The notes: generated from the letters alone by a model not told the origin. A stretch of DNA of 64,000 bases from Pseudoalteromonas rhizosphaerae (GCF_902498845.1 NZ_CABVLM010000009.1:62001-126000), one strand, 5' to 3'; shown: positions 44,128 through 54,586, numbered from the stretch's first letter. Translations and numbers: made by a program.

Positions 44128-46863
44128 ATGTTCAAAACAAAAATAACGCCATTGGCGCTTGTTATTGCAAGCCTCAGTGCACCAGCTTCTGCTAATTTAA
44201 TAATTTCAGAATATGTTGAAGGTGGCGGTTACAATAAAGCAATTGAAATCTACAACACCTCATCAACAGCTATATCTCTCGACGGCTATACCCTTAATTT
44301 ATATTCAAATGGCAGTGATACAGTTTCAACAAGTGAAGAATTGTCAGGCTCTCTTGCTGCTGATAGTACTTTTGTTATTGTAACAACGGACACCCGTGCT
44401 TTAGATGACTTAACAACTAAAGCAGATTTACGTAGCGGTGCTGTTAACTTTAATGGTGATGACGCTTTCACACTTACGCTCGGTGATACTGTTATTGATA
44501 GTTTTGGACAGGTAGGTGTGCAAGAAGTTTGGACAGCGGGAGGGGTAACTACTAAAGATAAGACTCTACGTCGTAAGGCAGATGTCACCTCTGGTCGCAC
44601 TGATGCAACTAGCGCGTTTGATCCTAGTGAACAATGGCTACAATTTGATAAAGATGACTTTTCTGGCCTAGGCTTCCACGGTGAAAACAACCAACCAGAT
44701 CCCGAGCCAGAACCGGAGCCGTTAGTCCCATTAGAATGCGGCGCAGCTAAAACCTTGATCAGCGCTGTACAAGGTGAAGGCGGTGATAGCCCTCTATTAA
44801 ACACAGAAATTGAACTGGAAGGCGTGGTAACTGCTGATTTTCAAGGTAGTGAGCAATTAAGTGGCTTCTTTATTACATCACTTGATGCAGATATTGATAC
44901 AAACCCACTTACTTCTGAAGGTGTCTTTGTTTATTTTGCTGATACCGATGTCAATGTTGGTGACCATGTGCGCGTCAAAGGCAGTGTTGCTGAATACTTT
45001 AATGCCACCCAAATTGGTGATGTTAGTCAAGTGGAAGTATGTGCTACAGGCTTAACGCCAACAGCAACAAGCATCACTCTCCCTGTTAATAATGTAGCCG
45101 ATTTAGAAGCTTATGAAGGCATGCTGGTTTCACTAGAACAACCGCTGGTCGTTAGCAACAACTATGGTTTAGGCCGTTATGGTGAAGTAGGTCTTGCCAC
45201 AGAACGTTTATATCAAGGTACACAAATAGCCCTTCCCGGTGATGCTGCTAACGCTGTTGAAGCCGAAAACATCAAGAAACAAATCTTACTTGATGATGGT
45301 TCAACGAAACAAAATCTTGACCCAGTTTCTTACCCAGGTACTGGCTTAGACGCTTATAACACATTACGTTTAGGTGATTCTGTGAACGCAATCACTGGTG
45401 TAATGGGTTACAGCTTTGATCGCTATCGCATTCACCCAACAGTACAACCAACTTTTGTTGCAACTAATCCACGTACAGATGCACCAGAACTGCACGCTGA
45501 TGCAGATCTTCGGATTGCAAGCTTTAATGTGCTTAACTACTTCAATGGTGATGGCCAAGGTGCTGGTTTCCCAACCAGTCGTGGGGCTGATAGTGAAGCT
45601 GAATTTATTCGCCAACAAGCGAAAATTGTCAGTGCACTTGTTGCTATAGAAGCTGATGTTATCGGTTTAATGGAAATCGAAAACGATGGTTTCGGTGCAA
45701 ATAGCGCTATTGCTAGCCTTGTTAATGCGTTAAACGATGAAGATAGCAATAATGAATACGCCTTTGTTAATTTTAACGTAGATAAAATTGGTACTGATGA
45801 AATTACCACCGCACTTATCTACCGTGCAAATAAAGTCGCACAAGTTGGCACCGCAGCTATCACAACCCAATATCCATTTGACTATAGTAACCGCCCACCT
45901 ATTGCACAAAGCTTCAAATCTCTTCAATCAGAAGAAGTATTTACTGTTGCTGTAGCGCATTTAAAATCCAAAGGTAGCTGTGGCAGTGCTAATGGCAACA
46001 ATGCTGATTTAGGTGATGGCCAAGCATGTTGGAATGAGATCCGTGTAGCGGGCGCCAATGCTTATGCTGACTGGCTTGATAGCAAGCCAACTGGTGTAGA
46101 CGATGAAGACATCATTTTAGTAGGCGATATGAATGCCTATGCGATGGAAGATCCAATACGCGCATTTGCTGATAAAGGATTTAAAAATGTCGTCGCAGAA
46201 TTAGATGGTAATACTCTTGGCTATTCATATAGTTTTTCTGGCCGCATGGGTAGCTTAGATCATGCTGTTGCTAGTCCAAGTTTACTTGCTAAAGTTGTCG
46301 CAGCGACAGATTGGCATATCAATGCTGATGAGCCGATCAGTCTTGATTATAACGTAGAGTTTAAATCTGATTCTCAAGTTGCTAGCTTGTATTCAGAGAG
46401 TGCTTATCGTGCCTCTGATCATGATCCTGTAATTATTGATATTCAATCTACACCTGCTGTAGAGCCAACGCCTGAGCCACAAGCTCCAGTGCTAGAGCCT
46501 GAGCAGAGTTTTAACATCAGTGAAAATAGCCCTATTGGCACTGTCATTGGTCAATTGAGCTTTAGCGATGCAGATGCACAGTACACACCCGTTATTGGCT
46601 TTATTGTTTCTGGCCACAATGCAGTGACTATAAATGAGCAAGGACAACTAATCGTTGCTGGTGATTTAGACTATGAGTTTGAAAGAAAAATCACATTAAT
46701 GGTACAAGCAAAAGACAGTGCTGGTAATTTATCAAATGCACAGCTTGTGTACATTAATATCGCTAATGATGAGACTGATGACGAAGACGATGACTCAGGT
46801 TCATTATTTTGGTTAACGTTACTGGCGTTACCACTAACACTCCTGCGCCGTAAAAAAGCGTAG
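44128..46863 (+). CDS. Extracellular nuclease ExeM/NucH-type with cadherin-like repeat and GlyGly-CTERM
   Basis: 911 residues from ATG 44128 (CGGGA upstream; the frame is open to a TTG at 44053, but the signal peptide MFKTKITPLALVIASLSAPASA starts here). A lamin-tail-like domain (about 23-145: LIISEYVEGGGYNKAIEIYN) is followed by an acidic Pro-rich linker, an OB-fold region (about 205-320) and an endonuclease/exonuclease/phosphatase domain (about 460-765) with SFNVLNYF, LMEIENDG, GDMNAY and ASDHDP as metal and catalytic motifs. One cadherin-like repeat (about 787-878) and a GlyGly-CTERM tail (SGSLFWL, helix, RRKKA) close the protein. It degrades extracellular DNA. The tail matches that of the subtilases. 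Confidence 0.94.
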   Translation: MFKTKITPLALVIASLSAPASANLIISEYVEGGGYNKAIEIYNTSSTAISLDGYTLNLYSNGSDTVSTSEELSGSLAADSTFVIVTTDTRALDDLTTKADLRSGAVNFNGDDAFTLTLGDTVIDSFGQVGVQEVWTAGGVTTKDKTLRRKADVTSGRTDATSAFDPSEQWLQFDKDDFSGLGFHGENNQPDPEPEPEPLVPLECGAAKTLISAVQGEGGDSPLLNTEIELEGVVTADFQGSEQLSGFFITSLDADIDTNPLTSEGVFVYFADTDVNVGDHVRVKGSVAEYFNATQIGDVSQVEVCATGLTPTATSITLPVNNVADLEAYEGMLVSLEQPLVVSNNYGLGRYGEVGLATERLYQGTQIALPGDAANAVEAENIKKQILLDDGSTKQNLDPVSYPGTGLDAYNTLRLGDSVNAITGVMGYSFDRYRIHPTVQPTFVATNPRTDAPELHADADLRIASFNVLNYFNGDGQGAGFPTSRGADSEAEFIRQQAKIVSALVAIEADVIGLMEIENDGFGANSAIASLVNALNDEDSNNEYAFVNFNVDKIGTDEITTALIYRANKVAQVGTAAITTQYPFDYSNRPPIAQSFKSLQSEEVFTVAVAHLKSKGSCGSANGNNADLGDGQACWNEIRVAGANAYADWLDSKPTGVDDEDIILVGDMNAYAMEDPIRAFADKGFKNVVAELDGNTLGYSYSFSGRMGSLDHAVASPSLLAKVVAATDWHINADEPISLDYNVEFKSDSQVASLYSESAYRASDHDPVIIDIQSTPAVEPTPEPQAPVLEPEQSFNISENSPIGTVIGQLSFSDADAQYTPVIGFIVSGHNAVTINEQGQLIVAGDLDYEFERKITLMVQAKDSAGNLSNAQLVYINIANDETDDEDDDSGSLFWLTLLALPLTLLRRKKA

Positions 46864-46872
46864 TATAAACTA

Positions 46873-46905
46873 AACTCTGCTTGAATAGGTTTATTCAGCA
46901 GAGTT
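46873..46905. repeat. Strong hairpin after the nuclease gene
   Basis: AACTCTGCT / AGCAGAGTT (9 bp) continues through a one-base bulge into GAATA / TATTC with a GGTT loop. No T run follows, so it is not itself a terminator. It lies between the nuclease stop and the terminator at 46916 and may block 3' exonucleases. Confidence 0.5.
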
Positions 46906-46915
46906 CAGATTAGTA

Positions 46916-46941
46916 AAAAGGCCGCTAAACTGCGGCCTTTT
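46916..46941. terminator. Bidirectional terminator between nuclease and membrane-protein genes
   Basis: A 10-bp stem, AAAAGGCCGC / GCGGCCTTTT, with a 6-nt loop lies between two convergent genes; its last base touches the minus-strand stop codon at 46942. Confidence 0.85.
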
Positions 46942-47373
46942 CTATGCATTACATTCAGTATGCTGTGAATTATTACAGCGATTCTTCTTTTTGCTATACC
47001 AACACCTAATTGACTGCTGGGCTTGCTCGTCAAACTGCCAGTTATAAAAACAAATTTCTTTGTTATTTTCTAAAGAAACCGATAATACAGTCAGTAATTT
47101 TAATGAGTTAAATTGAATATCAACAATTTCATCTGCATTAATATATTTTTTACTTAACCCTTGAGAGTAATAAATACCCGCTTTATAACAATGCATAAAA
47201 CGTAAGTTGGCGATACTTAAAATTGAGATAATAAAAATAACAGGAACAATAATTAGGGCTAAAAAAGTCTGATTAACAGCAAAGATGATTGTTAGCAAAA
47301 AAGCAACTGTACAAAGGGTTAGTATCATAACTAACTGCAACAGCCAGTTTGGGCTCAATTTAATTGCATTCAT
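46942..47373 (-). CDS. Small membrane protein of unknown function
   Basis: 143 residues. Two close transmembrane helices (about 12-33 and 36-56) are followed by a cytoplasmic C-terminal domain rich in beta pattern (GIYYSQGLSKKYINADEIVDIQFNSLKLLTVLSVSLENNKEICFYNW), resembling a bacterial PH-like/YdbT-type fold. It ends with a Cys-containing basic tail. I do not recognise a named family. It stands alone, and 401 bases separate it from fusA. Confidence 0.65.
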   Translation of the reverse strand: MNAIKLSPNWLLQLVMILTLCTVAFLLTIIFAVNQTFLALIIVPVIFIISILSIANLRFMHCYKAGIYYSQGLSKKYINADEIVDIQFNSLKLLTVLSVSLENNKEICFYNWQFDEQAQQSIRCWYSKKKNRCNNSQHTECNA

Positions 47374-47727
47374 ATAAACGTCCTAAAAAAGTACACATAT
47401 ATGTCTCTTTATTCGAGAGACTTCCATTTCTCTAATATGCGTATATGGGTGGCATAAGCGGGTATTCTACCTGTATTAGTAACTAAGATTCAAGTAATTG
47501 CACTACTTTTTACCTAGTTATAAATAACTAGTTTAATTAGTAAAACAGCCAGCTTTTAAACTACAACTTATGAGTGGAATGACGTTTAAACTGCAGTAAT
47601 AAATAGTTGATTCTTTTTCTATTATTTAACTGTTTGCTTAAATAACTACTAAAGAGTGCTAACTACTCATTACTAGCATGACAACAAAAAAGTATTCGAT
47701 TGTTGGAGGGATAATATTTCTGGCAAT
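47374..47727. other. Gene-free stretch between the membrane protein and fusA
   Basis: About 350 AT-rich bases. A small inverted repeat, GTCTCT / AGAGAC, lies at about 47402-47421, close to the start of the membrane-protein gene. I see no ORF, tRNA or element here. Confidence 0.3.
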
Positions 47728-47756
47728 AAAAAACCCGCAACAGGTGCGGGTTTTTT
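47728..47756. terminator. Terminator of fusA
   Basis: A 12-bp stem, AAAAAACCCGCA / TGCGGGTTTTTT, with a 5-nt loop. On the minus strand it lies 18 bases after the fusA stop and has a T run. Confidence 0.9.
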
Positions 47757-47774
47757 TAAGAGTTTAAAGGCTAA

Positions 47775-49859
47775 TTACTTAGCAGCTTTTTTCTCTTTTT
47801 CTGCAGCGATTACAGTTTCAGCTACGTTTTGTGGACATGGTGCATAGTGTGAGAACTCCATAGAGAACTGACCACGACCTGATGTCATTGTACGTAATGA
47901 ACCGATGTAACCGAACATTTCTGATAACGGAACGTCAGCTTTAATACGAACGCCTGTTAAACCAGCTTCTTGGTCTTTCATCATACCACGACGACGGTTA
48001 AGGTCACCGATTACATCACCAACGTGATCTTCTGGAGTGAACACGTCAACTTTCATGATTGGCTCAAGAAGTTGTGCGCCCGCTTTAGGGATCGATTGAC
48101 GGAAAGCGCCTTTAGCAGCGATTTCGAATGCGATTGCAGATGAATCCACGGCATGGAAGCCACCGTCGAAAAGTTCAACTTCAACGTCAAGCACTGGGAA
48201 GCCAGCTAGCACACCTTCGCTCATCATTGACTTGAAGCCTTTCTCAACTGCAGGCCAGAATTCTTTAGGTACGTTACCACCAACAACTGATGATTTAAAC
48301 GTGAAGCCTGAAGCAACTTCGCCTGGCTTGATACGGTAGTCGATTTTACCGAACTGACCAGAACCACCAGATTGTTTCTTATGCGTGTAGCTATCTTCGA
48401 TTTCACGAGTGATAGTTTCACGGTAAGCAACCTGTGGTTGACCAACGATAAGGTCTACGCCGTAAGTACGCTTAAGGATATCAACTTTGATATCTAAGTG
48501 AAGCTCACCCATACCTTTAAGGATAGTTTCGCCTGAATCTTCATCAGTCTCAACTTGGAAAGATGGATCTTCTGCAACCATTTTACCGATAGCAACACCC
48601 ATTTTCTCATTACCGCCTTTATCTTTAGGCTGTACAGCAATCGAGATTACTGGAGTTGGGAATACCATTGGCTCAAGTGTTACTGGGTGCTTAGGATCAC
48701 AAAGAGTGTGACCAGTTTGCACGTTTTTCATACCTACGATTGCAATGATGTCACCAGCTTGTGCGCTAGTTAATTCGTTACGGTCGTCTGCTTGCATCTC
48801 AACCATACGGCCAACACGCTCAGTTTTACCAGTAAACGCGTTAAGGATTGTGTCACCCTTATTAAGTTTACCTGAGTAAATACGTACGAAAGTTAATGCA
48901 CCAAAACGGTCATCCATGATCTTAAACGCTAACGCTTTGAATGGTTCGTCAGTAGATACGATTGCGAATTGACCATTTTCGTTACCTTCTTCATCCATAA
49001 GAGGTTGAGGATCAACTTCTGTAGGAGATGGTAAGTAGTCAACAACAGCGTCAAGTACTAATTGCATACCTTTGTTCTTGAAAGCAGAACCACAGTATGT
49101 AGGGAAGAAAGCAAGGTCACGAGTACCTTTACGGATACAACGCTTGATATCTTCTAAAGAAGGCGCTTCACCTTCCATATACGCTTCAAGAAGTTCGTCG
49201 TCTTGCTCTAGAGCAGTTTCAACTAGCATTTCATAGTATTCTTCAGTTTTGTCTACCATGTCAGCTGGAACGTCTTCGATCGTGTAGTTCTCTGGAAGAC
49301 CAGTTTCGTCCCAGATGTATGCTTTTTTAGTTAAAACATCAACAACACCACAGAACTCATCTTCGATACCGATTGGTAACGTCATGATTAGTGGGTTTGC
49401 GCCAAGTACTTTACGTACTTGCTCTGTTACACGGTAAAAATCAGCACCCATACGGTCTAATTTATTTACGAAAATAACACGTGCAACTTCTGATTCGTTA
49501 GCATAACGCCAGTTAGTTTCTGATTGTGGCTCAACACCACCAGAACCACAGAATACACCGATGCCGCCATCAAGTACTTTTAATGAACGGTATACTTCAA
49601 CTGTGAAGTCAACGTGTCCAGGAGTATCGATAACGTTAAAACGGTGATCTTTCCAGAAACAGCTTACAGCCGCAGACTGGATAGTAATACCGCGCTCAGC
49701 TTCTTGTTCCATGAAGTCAGTTGTTGATTCACCATCATGAACCTCACCAGTTTTATGGATTTGACCAGTAAGCTTTAGGATACGCTCAGTAGTCGTGGTT
49801 TTACCCGCATCAACGTGCGCGAAAATACCAATGTTTCTGTACTTCGATAAATCTGCCAT
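47775..49859 (-). CDS. fusA: Elongation factor G, second-copy (FusA2) type
   Basis: 694 residues with all EF-G domains. The G motifs are [23 protein letters not shown] and NKLD. Domain IV carries the loop [14 protein letters not shown], and the end is [21 protein letters not shown] drives translocation and, with RRF, ribosome recycling. It is monocistronic with its own terminator and is not beside rpsL, rpsG or tuf, as expected of the second EF-G in vibrios and Shewanella. Distinctive segments such as [16 protein letters not shown] and [21 protein letters not shown] fit that paralog. The canonical copy should lie elsewhere in the genome. Confidence 0.93.
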   Translation of the reverse strand: MADLSKYRNIGIFAHVDAGKTTTTERILKLTGQIHKTGEVHDGESTTDFMEQEAERGITIQSAAVSCFWKDHRFNVIDTPGHVDFTVEVYRSLKVLDGGIGVFCGSGGVEPQSETNWRYANESEVARVIFVNKLDRMGADFYRVTEQVRKVLGANPLIMTLPIGIEDEFCGVVDVLTKKAYIWDETGLPENYTIEDVPADMVDKTEEYYEMLVETALEQDDELLEAYMEGEAPSLEDIKRCIRKGTRDLAFFPTYCGSAFKNKGMQLVLDAVVDYLPSPTEVDPQPLMDEEGNENGQFAIVSTDEPFKALAFKIMDDRFGALTFVRIYSGKLNKGDTILNAFTGKTERVGRMVEMQADDRNELTSAQAGDIIAIVGMKNVQTGHTLCDPKHPVTLEPMVFPTPVISIAVQPKDKGGNEKMGVAIGKMVAEDPSFQVETDEDSGETILKGMGELHLDIKVDILKRTYGVDLIVGQPQVAYRETITREIEDSYTHKKQSGGSGQFGKIDYRIKPGEVASGFTFKSSVVGGNVPKEFWPAVEKGFKSMMSEGVLAGFPVLDVEVELFDGGFHAVDSSAIAFEIAAKGAFRQSIPKAGAQLLEPIMKVDVFTPEDHVGDVIGDLNRRRGMMKDQEAGLTGVRIKADVPLSEMFGYIGSLRTMTSGRGQFSMEFSHYAPCPQNVAETVIAAEKEKKAAK

Positions 49860-50024
49860 TATTTTACTCTTAATAAAGTCGAAAAATTATTCGGCGGGAG
49901 TATAGCATTACTTATAGCGAACATCACCATACATGTCGCTTAAAATGCAATCAATTTTATAATATTTTACTTTCTATGGGTTTTGAAGCGCATAGCCACA
50001 CTAAAGCCGAGCGCTTTAGCCATT

Positions 50025-51188
50025 TTATGCACTTTTAAAAAAGCACCGCTGACCCTTCACATAGGTCGCCTGAATACTAAAATCGCTGTTTAAAATAGCA
50101 AAATTCGCATGCTTACCTTCCGCTAAAGAACCAACTTGGCTGGCAATATTAAGAAATTGCGCGGGCACAATGCTGGCCATATTTATCGCCTCACGTAGCT
50201 CAACACTGCCTAATTGATGTATATTTTTAACTGCTTGCTCAAGCGTTAAAGTGCTGCCAGCTAACGAGCCGGAGGCAGTTCTCGCCACACCTTGTTGCAC
50301 AACAACATCCATTTTACCCAATTTATACTCACCATCATTTAGTCCACCAGCATTGATACAATCACTGATCAAAGCGATTTTTTGTGGACCTTTTAGCTTA
50401 TAGATCAGCTTTAAAATTGCAGGATGAAGATGTACACCATCTGCAATCACTTCAACAAGTGCGTCATCATTCATCAATACCGCGCCGGCACAACCTGGAT
50501 CACGATGATGAATGCCACGCATCCCATTAAAAACATGCACCCCACCGCATGCGCCATGCTCAAGCGCGCTTTGGGTTTGTTCATAATTGGCATCACAGTG
50601 ACCAAGCATTACCCTAATTCCTTGCGCTGTCAGGTATTCAATTAATGCATTTGCGCCTGGCTTTTCTGGCGCCAACGCAACCACTTTTAAGCTACCCATG
50701 GCTGCATTAATCATCGCTTCTAGATGCGACTGCGATAGCTCTAAAAAGTAATCTTGATTGTGCGCGCCTTTATGAACTTCACTGAAAAACAGGCCCTCAC
50801 TATAGCCACCTAGCAACTGTGCACCGCTAGGTTGCTGCGTGTATGCCTGACCAATTACACTCATAGCATTAAGTGTTTGTTGCCAATCGGTGGTCACAGT
50901 CGTTGCTAAAAAGCCTGTTACTCCATGCTCTGCAAGTGAGCATGAAATCGTTTCAATACTACTCATTTTACAATCAATCACATCACAACCTTCGCGACCA
51001 TGAATGTGTAAATCAATTAAGCCTGGAATAATTGCAGCATTACCATAATCATCAATAGGCACACCGGCTTTAGGGTTTTGCGTAAAGTGACTAATAATGC
51101 CATTTTCAACTAACATGAAGTGATTTTTAAGTACTCGTTTTTGACAATAAATTACATCAGCTTTGACGTAAAAAACGGATCCAATCAT
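50025..51188 (-). CDS. agaA: N-acetylgalactosamine-6-phosphate deacetylase (AgaA/NagA family)
   Basis: 387 residues, an amidohydrolase barrel. It has LIDLHIHGREGCD (HxH), SEGLFFSEVHKGAHN, a metal His region MLGHCDANYEQ, HVFNGMRGIHHRDPG and the catalytic Asp in LISDCINAGGLNDG. It removes acetate from GalNAc-6-phosphate. The neighbours AgaS and AgaZ make the GalNAc substrate more likely than GlcNAc, although the sequence family covers both. The ATG overlaps the kinase stop by four bases. It is the last gene of the minus-strand aga operon. Confidence 0.88.
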   Translation of the reverse strand: MIGSVFYVKADVIYCQKRVLKNHFMLVENGIISHFTQNPKAGVPIDDYGNAAIIPGLIDLHIHGREGCDVIDCKMSSIETISCSLAEHGVTGFLATTVTTDWQQTLNAMSVIGQAYTQQPSGAQLLGGYSEGLFFSEVHKGAHNQDYFLELSQSHLEAMINAAMGSLKVVALAPEKPGANALIEYLTAQGIRVMLGHCDANYEQTQSALEHGACGGVHVFNGMRGIHHRDPGCAGAVLMNDDALVEVIADGVHLHPAILKLIYKLKGPQKIALISDCINAGGLNDGEYKLGKMDVVVQQGVARTASGSLAGSTLTLEQAVKNIHQLGSVELREAINMASIVPAQFLNIASQVGSLAEGKHANFAILNSDFSIQATYVKGQRCFFKSA

Positions 51189-52114
51189 GCCAGCGCTCCC
51201 ACTTGTTCTTTGGCCAAAATAGCGGCACCGCGAGCGCCACTGGCATCGCCAAATTCAGCAAGCACTATCTTTGGCACCCGAATATCAGCAAATACATACG
51301 GTACGATTGCCTCTTCAAGCTTGCTCATTAGTTCATCAACTAAAGACATACCGCCACCAACTACAATCACCTCAGGGTCATAGGCCATAATAATTGCCGC
51401 AAAAGTACTGCCAATTAAATCCAAATAACAGGCAAAGCTTTGTTGGCAAAATACGTCGCCTTTTCTCAACCCTTCAACAATTTCAAAAGTAGTTAATACT
51501 TCGCCAGAAAAGTGCTGGTAAATTCTCGCCAAGCCAGGGCCTGCAATATAACTTTCAATGCACCCTGTTAAACCACAGCCACATTTTAAAATAGGTAACT
51601 GGTACTTCTGCTGTAACACTGCAGAAAGTGCGTAATGACCGTATTCACCAGCAATTCCCTGGGCGCTTTTATACAATTGACCATCAATACACAGCCCACC
51701 ACCCGCACCAGTACCAAGAATTGCACCGAACACCCGGGTATGTTGCAAACCAACGCTGCTGCGCGCTTCTGAGAGTGCAAAACAGCGGCAATCGTTTTCG
51801 ATCGCAACCGGGCGATTTATTAACTGAGCTAAATCTTGCGCGGCATTTTTACCGGTCGCATGAGGCACGTTAGCCGACAGTACTTGTTGGTTCGCATTAA
51901 CAATGCCAGGCATACCAATACCGACCGCACCGTGACATTGATATTTATGATCAGCACTTAAAATCATACCTACTAACGCATTTAGAAAGTCTTGATAACT
52001 ATTTTGCGGAGTCGCAATGCGCCATGATTCAAGTTGCTTTAATGAAGCGTCAAATACAGCAAGCTCAATTTTACTACCGCCAATATCAATGCCATAAATA
52101 TACTGCTTAGTCAT
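51185..52114 (-). CDS. agaK: ROK-family N-acetylgalactosamine kinase
   Basis: 309 residues from ATG 52114. YGIDIGGSKIELAVFD is the phosphate-1 motif. The ROK zinc motif CGCGLTGCIESYIAGPGL and the catalytic Asp of VAIENDCRCFAL are present. It phosphorylates the free sugar at C6, which implies entry by a non-PTS permease. A GTG at 52123 is in frame, but AAGGTG fits the ATG better. It overlaps the agaS stop region by about 8 bases. The GalNAc specificity comes from context. Confidence 0.85.
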   Translation of the reverse strand: MTKQYIYGIDIGGSKIELAVFDASLKQLESWRIATPQNSYQDFLNALVGMILSADHKYQCHGAVGIGMPGIVNANQQVLSANVPHATGKNAAQDLAQLINRPVAIENDCRCFALSEARSSVGLQHTRVFGAILGTGAGGGLCIDGQLYKSAQGIAGEYGHYALSAVLQQKYQLPILKCGCGLTGCIESYIAGPGLARIYQHFSGEVLTTFEIVEGLRKGDVFCQQSFACYLDLIGSTFAAIIMAYDPEVIVVGGGMSLVDELMSKLEEAIVPYVFADIRVPKIVLAEFGDASGARGAAILAKEQVGALA

Positions 52115-53243
52115 TAATATCACCTTGTTTTAGCGGGTAAATCGTCACCCCTTGCACCACTCTGTTTACTTCACCAGTTGGGCATGGGTTATCTACTGTA
52201 ATGCCTAATTGCCACGCTTTATAGAACGACATTATTTGCGCGCAGACCATATAATATAAGCCATTAAATACATCGTCTAATTGCTGCATCACCGTGTCAT
52301 CTGGCAGCGCCAAGGCATGAACATCAATAGCTTTATTATCACTACGTAACTCATTCAACAAATCAATATCGTACTGCTTGGTATAGGTATTAGTTGAGCC
52401 AAATAAAATAATTAAGGTTTTATCATCAACCAATGATTTTGGGCCGTGACGAAAACCAAGCGGGGATTCAAAATACCCCATAACTTGACCCGCACTTAAT
52501 TCTAATAATTTTAATGCTGATTCTTGCGCATAGCCTTTTAAGGATCCTGCGCCTAAATACACTAAGCGATGCATAGGCAGTTCAGCCAATGTTTTTAGTT
52601 CAGCTAATTTACCAGCAATATTTTTTTCAACCGCTTCTGCAATAGTTAAAACAGCGTTATCTGCATCACTAAATATTGCCACACTTGCCACCAACATTGA
52701 GGTAAAACTACTGGTCATAGCGAAGCTGTGATCAAGTGTTTGCGTAGGCATCAATAACGAGAAATAGTTTTCATCTTGCGCTACTTGTTTATGCAGTGCT
52801 CCATCAGGGTTACAAGTAATAAATAGATGCGCGCAGTGTTTTACATAGTTATTCACTACATCAACAGCGGCAACACTTTCAGGACTATTGCCCGAGCGTG
52901 CAAATGACACTAATAAAGTTGACTTATTTGGCTGTAAATACTGCTCTGGGCAGGCAACAAGCTCTGTGCTACTAACACTTCGACAAGCAATATCCAATTG
53001 TTGATTCAAATAACCAACAACCGCCTCACCAACATAAGCTGAGGTACCGGCACCGGTAAAAATTATTTGCGCATTTGGCTTATCTAATACGCCCGCAAGC
53101 CAACTATCTAGCTGCGCTTGCGCAGCTTTTACAATACTGAGCGTTGCTCGCCAACAATCGGGCTGCTGCATAATTTCTTTTGCAGTCCATAAACTATTTT
53201 TAGCTTCTAAAAGGGTTTCATCAATTGCTAAATAACTAGACAT
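52107..53243 (-). CDS. agaS: AgaS, galactosamine-6-phosphate deaminase/isomerase (SIS domains)
   Basis: 378 residues with two SIS domains (about 45-185 and 215-350). It has FTGAGTSAYVGEAVVGYL, VSFARSGNSPESVAAVD and LGAGSLKGYAQESALKLLELSAGQV, matching the AgaS group. It converts galactosamine-6-phosphate to tagatose-6-phosphate with ammonia release. It lies between agaZ and agaK in the operon. Confidence 0.92.
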   Translation of the reverse strand: MSSYLAIDETLLEAKNSLWTAKEIMQQPDCWRATLSIVKAAQAQLDSWLAGVLDKPNAQIIFTGAGTSAYVGEAVVGYLNQQLDIACRSVSSTELVACPEQYLQPNKSTLLVSFARSGNSPESVAAVDVVNNYVKHCAHLFITCNPDGALHKQVAQDENYFSLLMPTQTLDHSFAMTSSFTSMLVASVAIFSDADNAVLTIAEAVEKNIAGKLAELKTLAELPMHRLVYLGAGSLKGYAQESALKLLELSAGQVMGYFESPLGFRHGPKSLVDDKTLIILFGSTNTYTKQYDIDLLNELRSDNKAIDVHALALPDDTVMQQLDDVFNGLYYMVCAQIMSFYKAWQLGITVDNPCPTGEVNRVVQGVTIYPLKQGDIND

Positions 53244-53260
53244 TACTACCTCACTTACGT

Positions 53261-54544
53261 CTATTGTTGTTTAAAACACGCATCTGCGTAGCGACTGGTT
53301 ACTTGCATTATGTGATGAAGTACCAAAGATTTAGGGCTGTTTTGCAGGGTGTTATTTCGCACTGCAAGATACTGCAATGGCATATATTGGCTTAGTAACG
53401 GCAGTGGTATCGGTTGTTTTTGTAAATTACAAAATAGCTTATCAACGGCAGCTTGATTGCCTTGTTGTCCCCAGTAATAACGGATTCGATCACTAAAACT
53501 AAAGCGACGATAAAGCTGCTGCACTGATTTATCAACTTGATAAAAACGCTGCCAATTTTTCGGAAACTGCTGCATATCGGCATCAATAACAGTGCGTATA
53601 TGTGAACATTGCTCGGTGTCTATTAGCGCATCTTCAATATGGCTTAATGCAAATAATGCCTCACGCAAAGCAAAGGTAAGCTCTGGGCCCACTTTTAAAA
53701 TCGCAAAATGATCATTTACTAATTGTTGATACGCAATGGGCGTTTGATAATCAGTTGAATGTGCTTCAAAGGCAATGCCATCAACGGCCTTTATATATTG
53801 CTTTAGCCGTTGCGCTTTAGCGCTATCATAATCAAATACTTGCGTGTTATCGAATTCCACACCTGGCTGTACAACCAAGCCAACCACTCGCTGCCATGCC
53901 GATGATAACCCCTGCTGTAAAAATGCATCGTGATGCAATGCCAATGTACTAGCAACATGGTCAGTTTCTGTGACTGCAAGCGTATCTATTTGCTCATCGG
54001 CACCACCGGGCGGCGGCACCTCAGTACCAATAACATAGACTAAGTCACTGCGGCCAAAGGTATCTAATGCTGTTTGTTCAGCCACTGCACACAACTGCGC
54101 CGCACGTGTTGCAACTGTTTCATCAGCTAAAATTAATTCATCATCGGCGCAGCGCATACTGGTGTCTAAGTGAATTTTTTTGAATCCTGCACCAACATAA
54201 CTGGCGATCAACTGCTCAGCTTTTTGCATCGCCGATTCAGCGCTTTCATCACACCAACACACAGGGCCTAAATGGTCACCGCCAAGGATCAGCTTATCAA
54301 TTGCAAACTCTTGCTTTGTCGCAAGCTGCTCAATAAATGCCATAAAATCAGCAGGTAACATACCCGTATAACCACCAAACTGATTGACCTGATTAGCGGT
54401 TGCTTCGATTAATAAATAACTATTATCTTGTTTGGCTTGCAATATGGCAGCTTCTAGCACCAATGGATGAGCGGAACAAACGGCATAAATACCCTGTTTT
54501 TCGCCGCGTTTATTCGCTGCGATTAATTGCTGTAATATCGTCAT
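53261..54544 (-). CDS. agaZ: AgaZ, tagatose-1,6-bisphosphate aldolase-associated subunit (GatZ/KbaZ family)
   Basis: 427 residues, a barrel protein of the GatZ/KbaZ group. It has IYAVCSAHPLVLEAAILQA, QFGGYTGMLP, LGGDHLGPVCW, IHLDTSMRCADD and YVIGTEVPPPGGA. In E. coli these subunits stabilise the catalytic KbaY/GatY aldolase. In Shewanella-type aga loci AgaZ occurs without a local AgaY, as here. It starts 42 bases after the agaR stop and 17 bases before agaS. Confidence 0.92.
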   Translation of the reverse strand: MTILQQLIAANKRGEKQGIYAVCSAHPLVLEAAILQAKQDNSYLLIEATANQVNQFGGYTGMLPADFMAFIEQLATKQEFAIDKLILGGDHLGPVCWCDESAESAMQKAEQLIASYVGAGFKKIHLDTSMRCADDELILADETVATRAAQLCAVAEQTALDTFGRSDLVYVIGTEVPPPGGADEQIDTLAVTETDHVASTLALHHDAFLQQGLSSAWQRVVGLVVQPGVEFDNTQVFDYDSAKAQRLKQYIKAVDGIAFEAHSTDYQTPIAYQQLVNDHFAILKVGPELTFALREALFALSHIEDALIDTEQCSHIRTVIDADMQQFPKNWQRFYQVDKSVQQLYRRFSFSDRIRYYWGQQGNQAAVDKLFCNLQKQPIPLPLLSQYMPLQYLAVRNNTLQNSPKSLVLHHIMQVTSRYADACFKQQ

Positions 54545-54586
54545 TGCAAGCCTCTTCGTTAGATAATCTTTGTTTAGTTATGAAAG

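Noticed and set aside
44286..44804. A 172-codon minus-strand frame inside the nuclease gene
   Set aside because: It is antisense to a domain with clear homology and has Ser/Pro-rich shadow composition.
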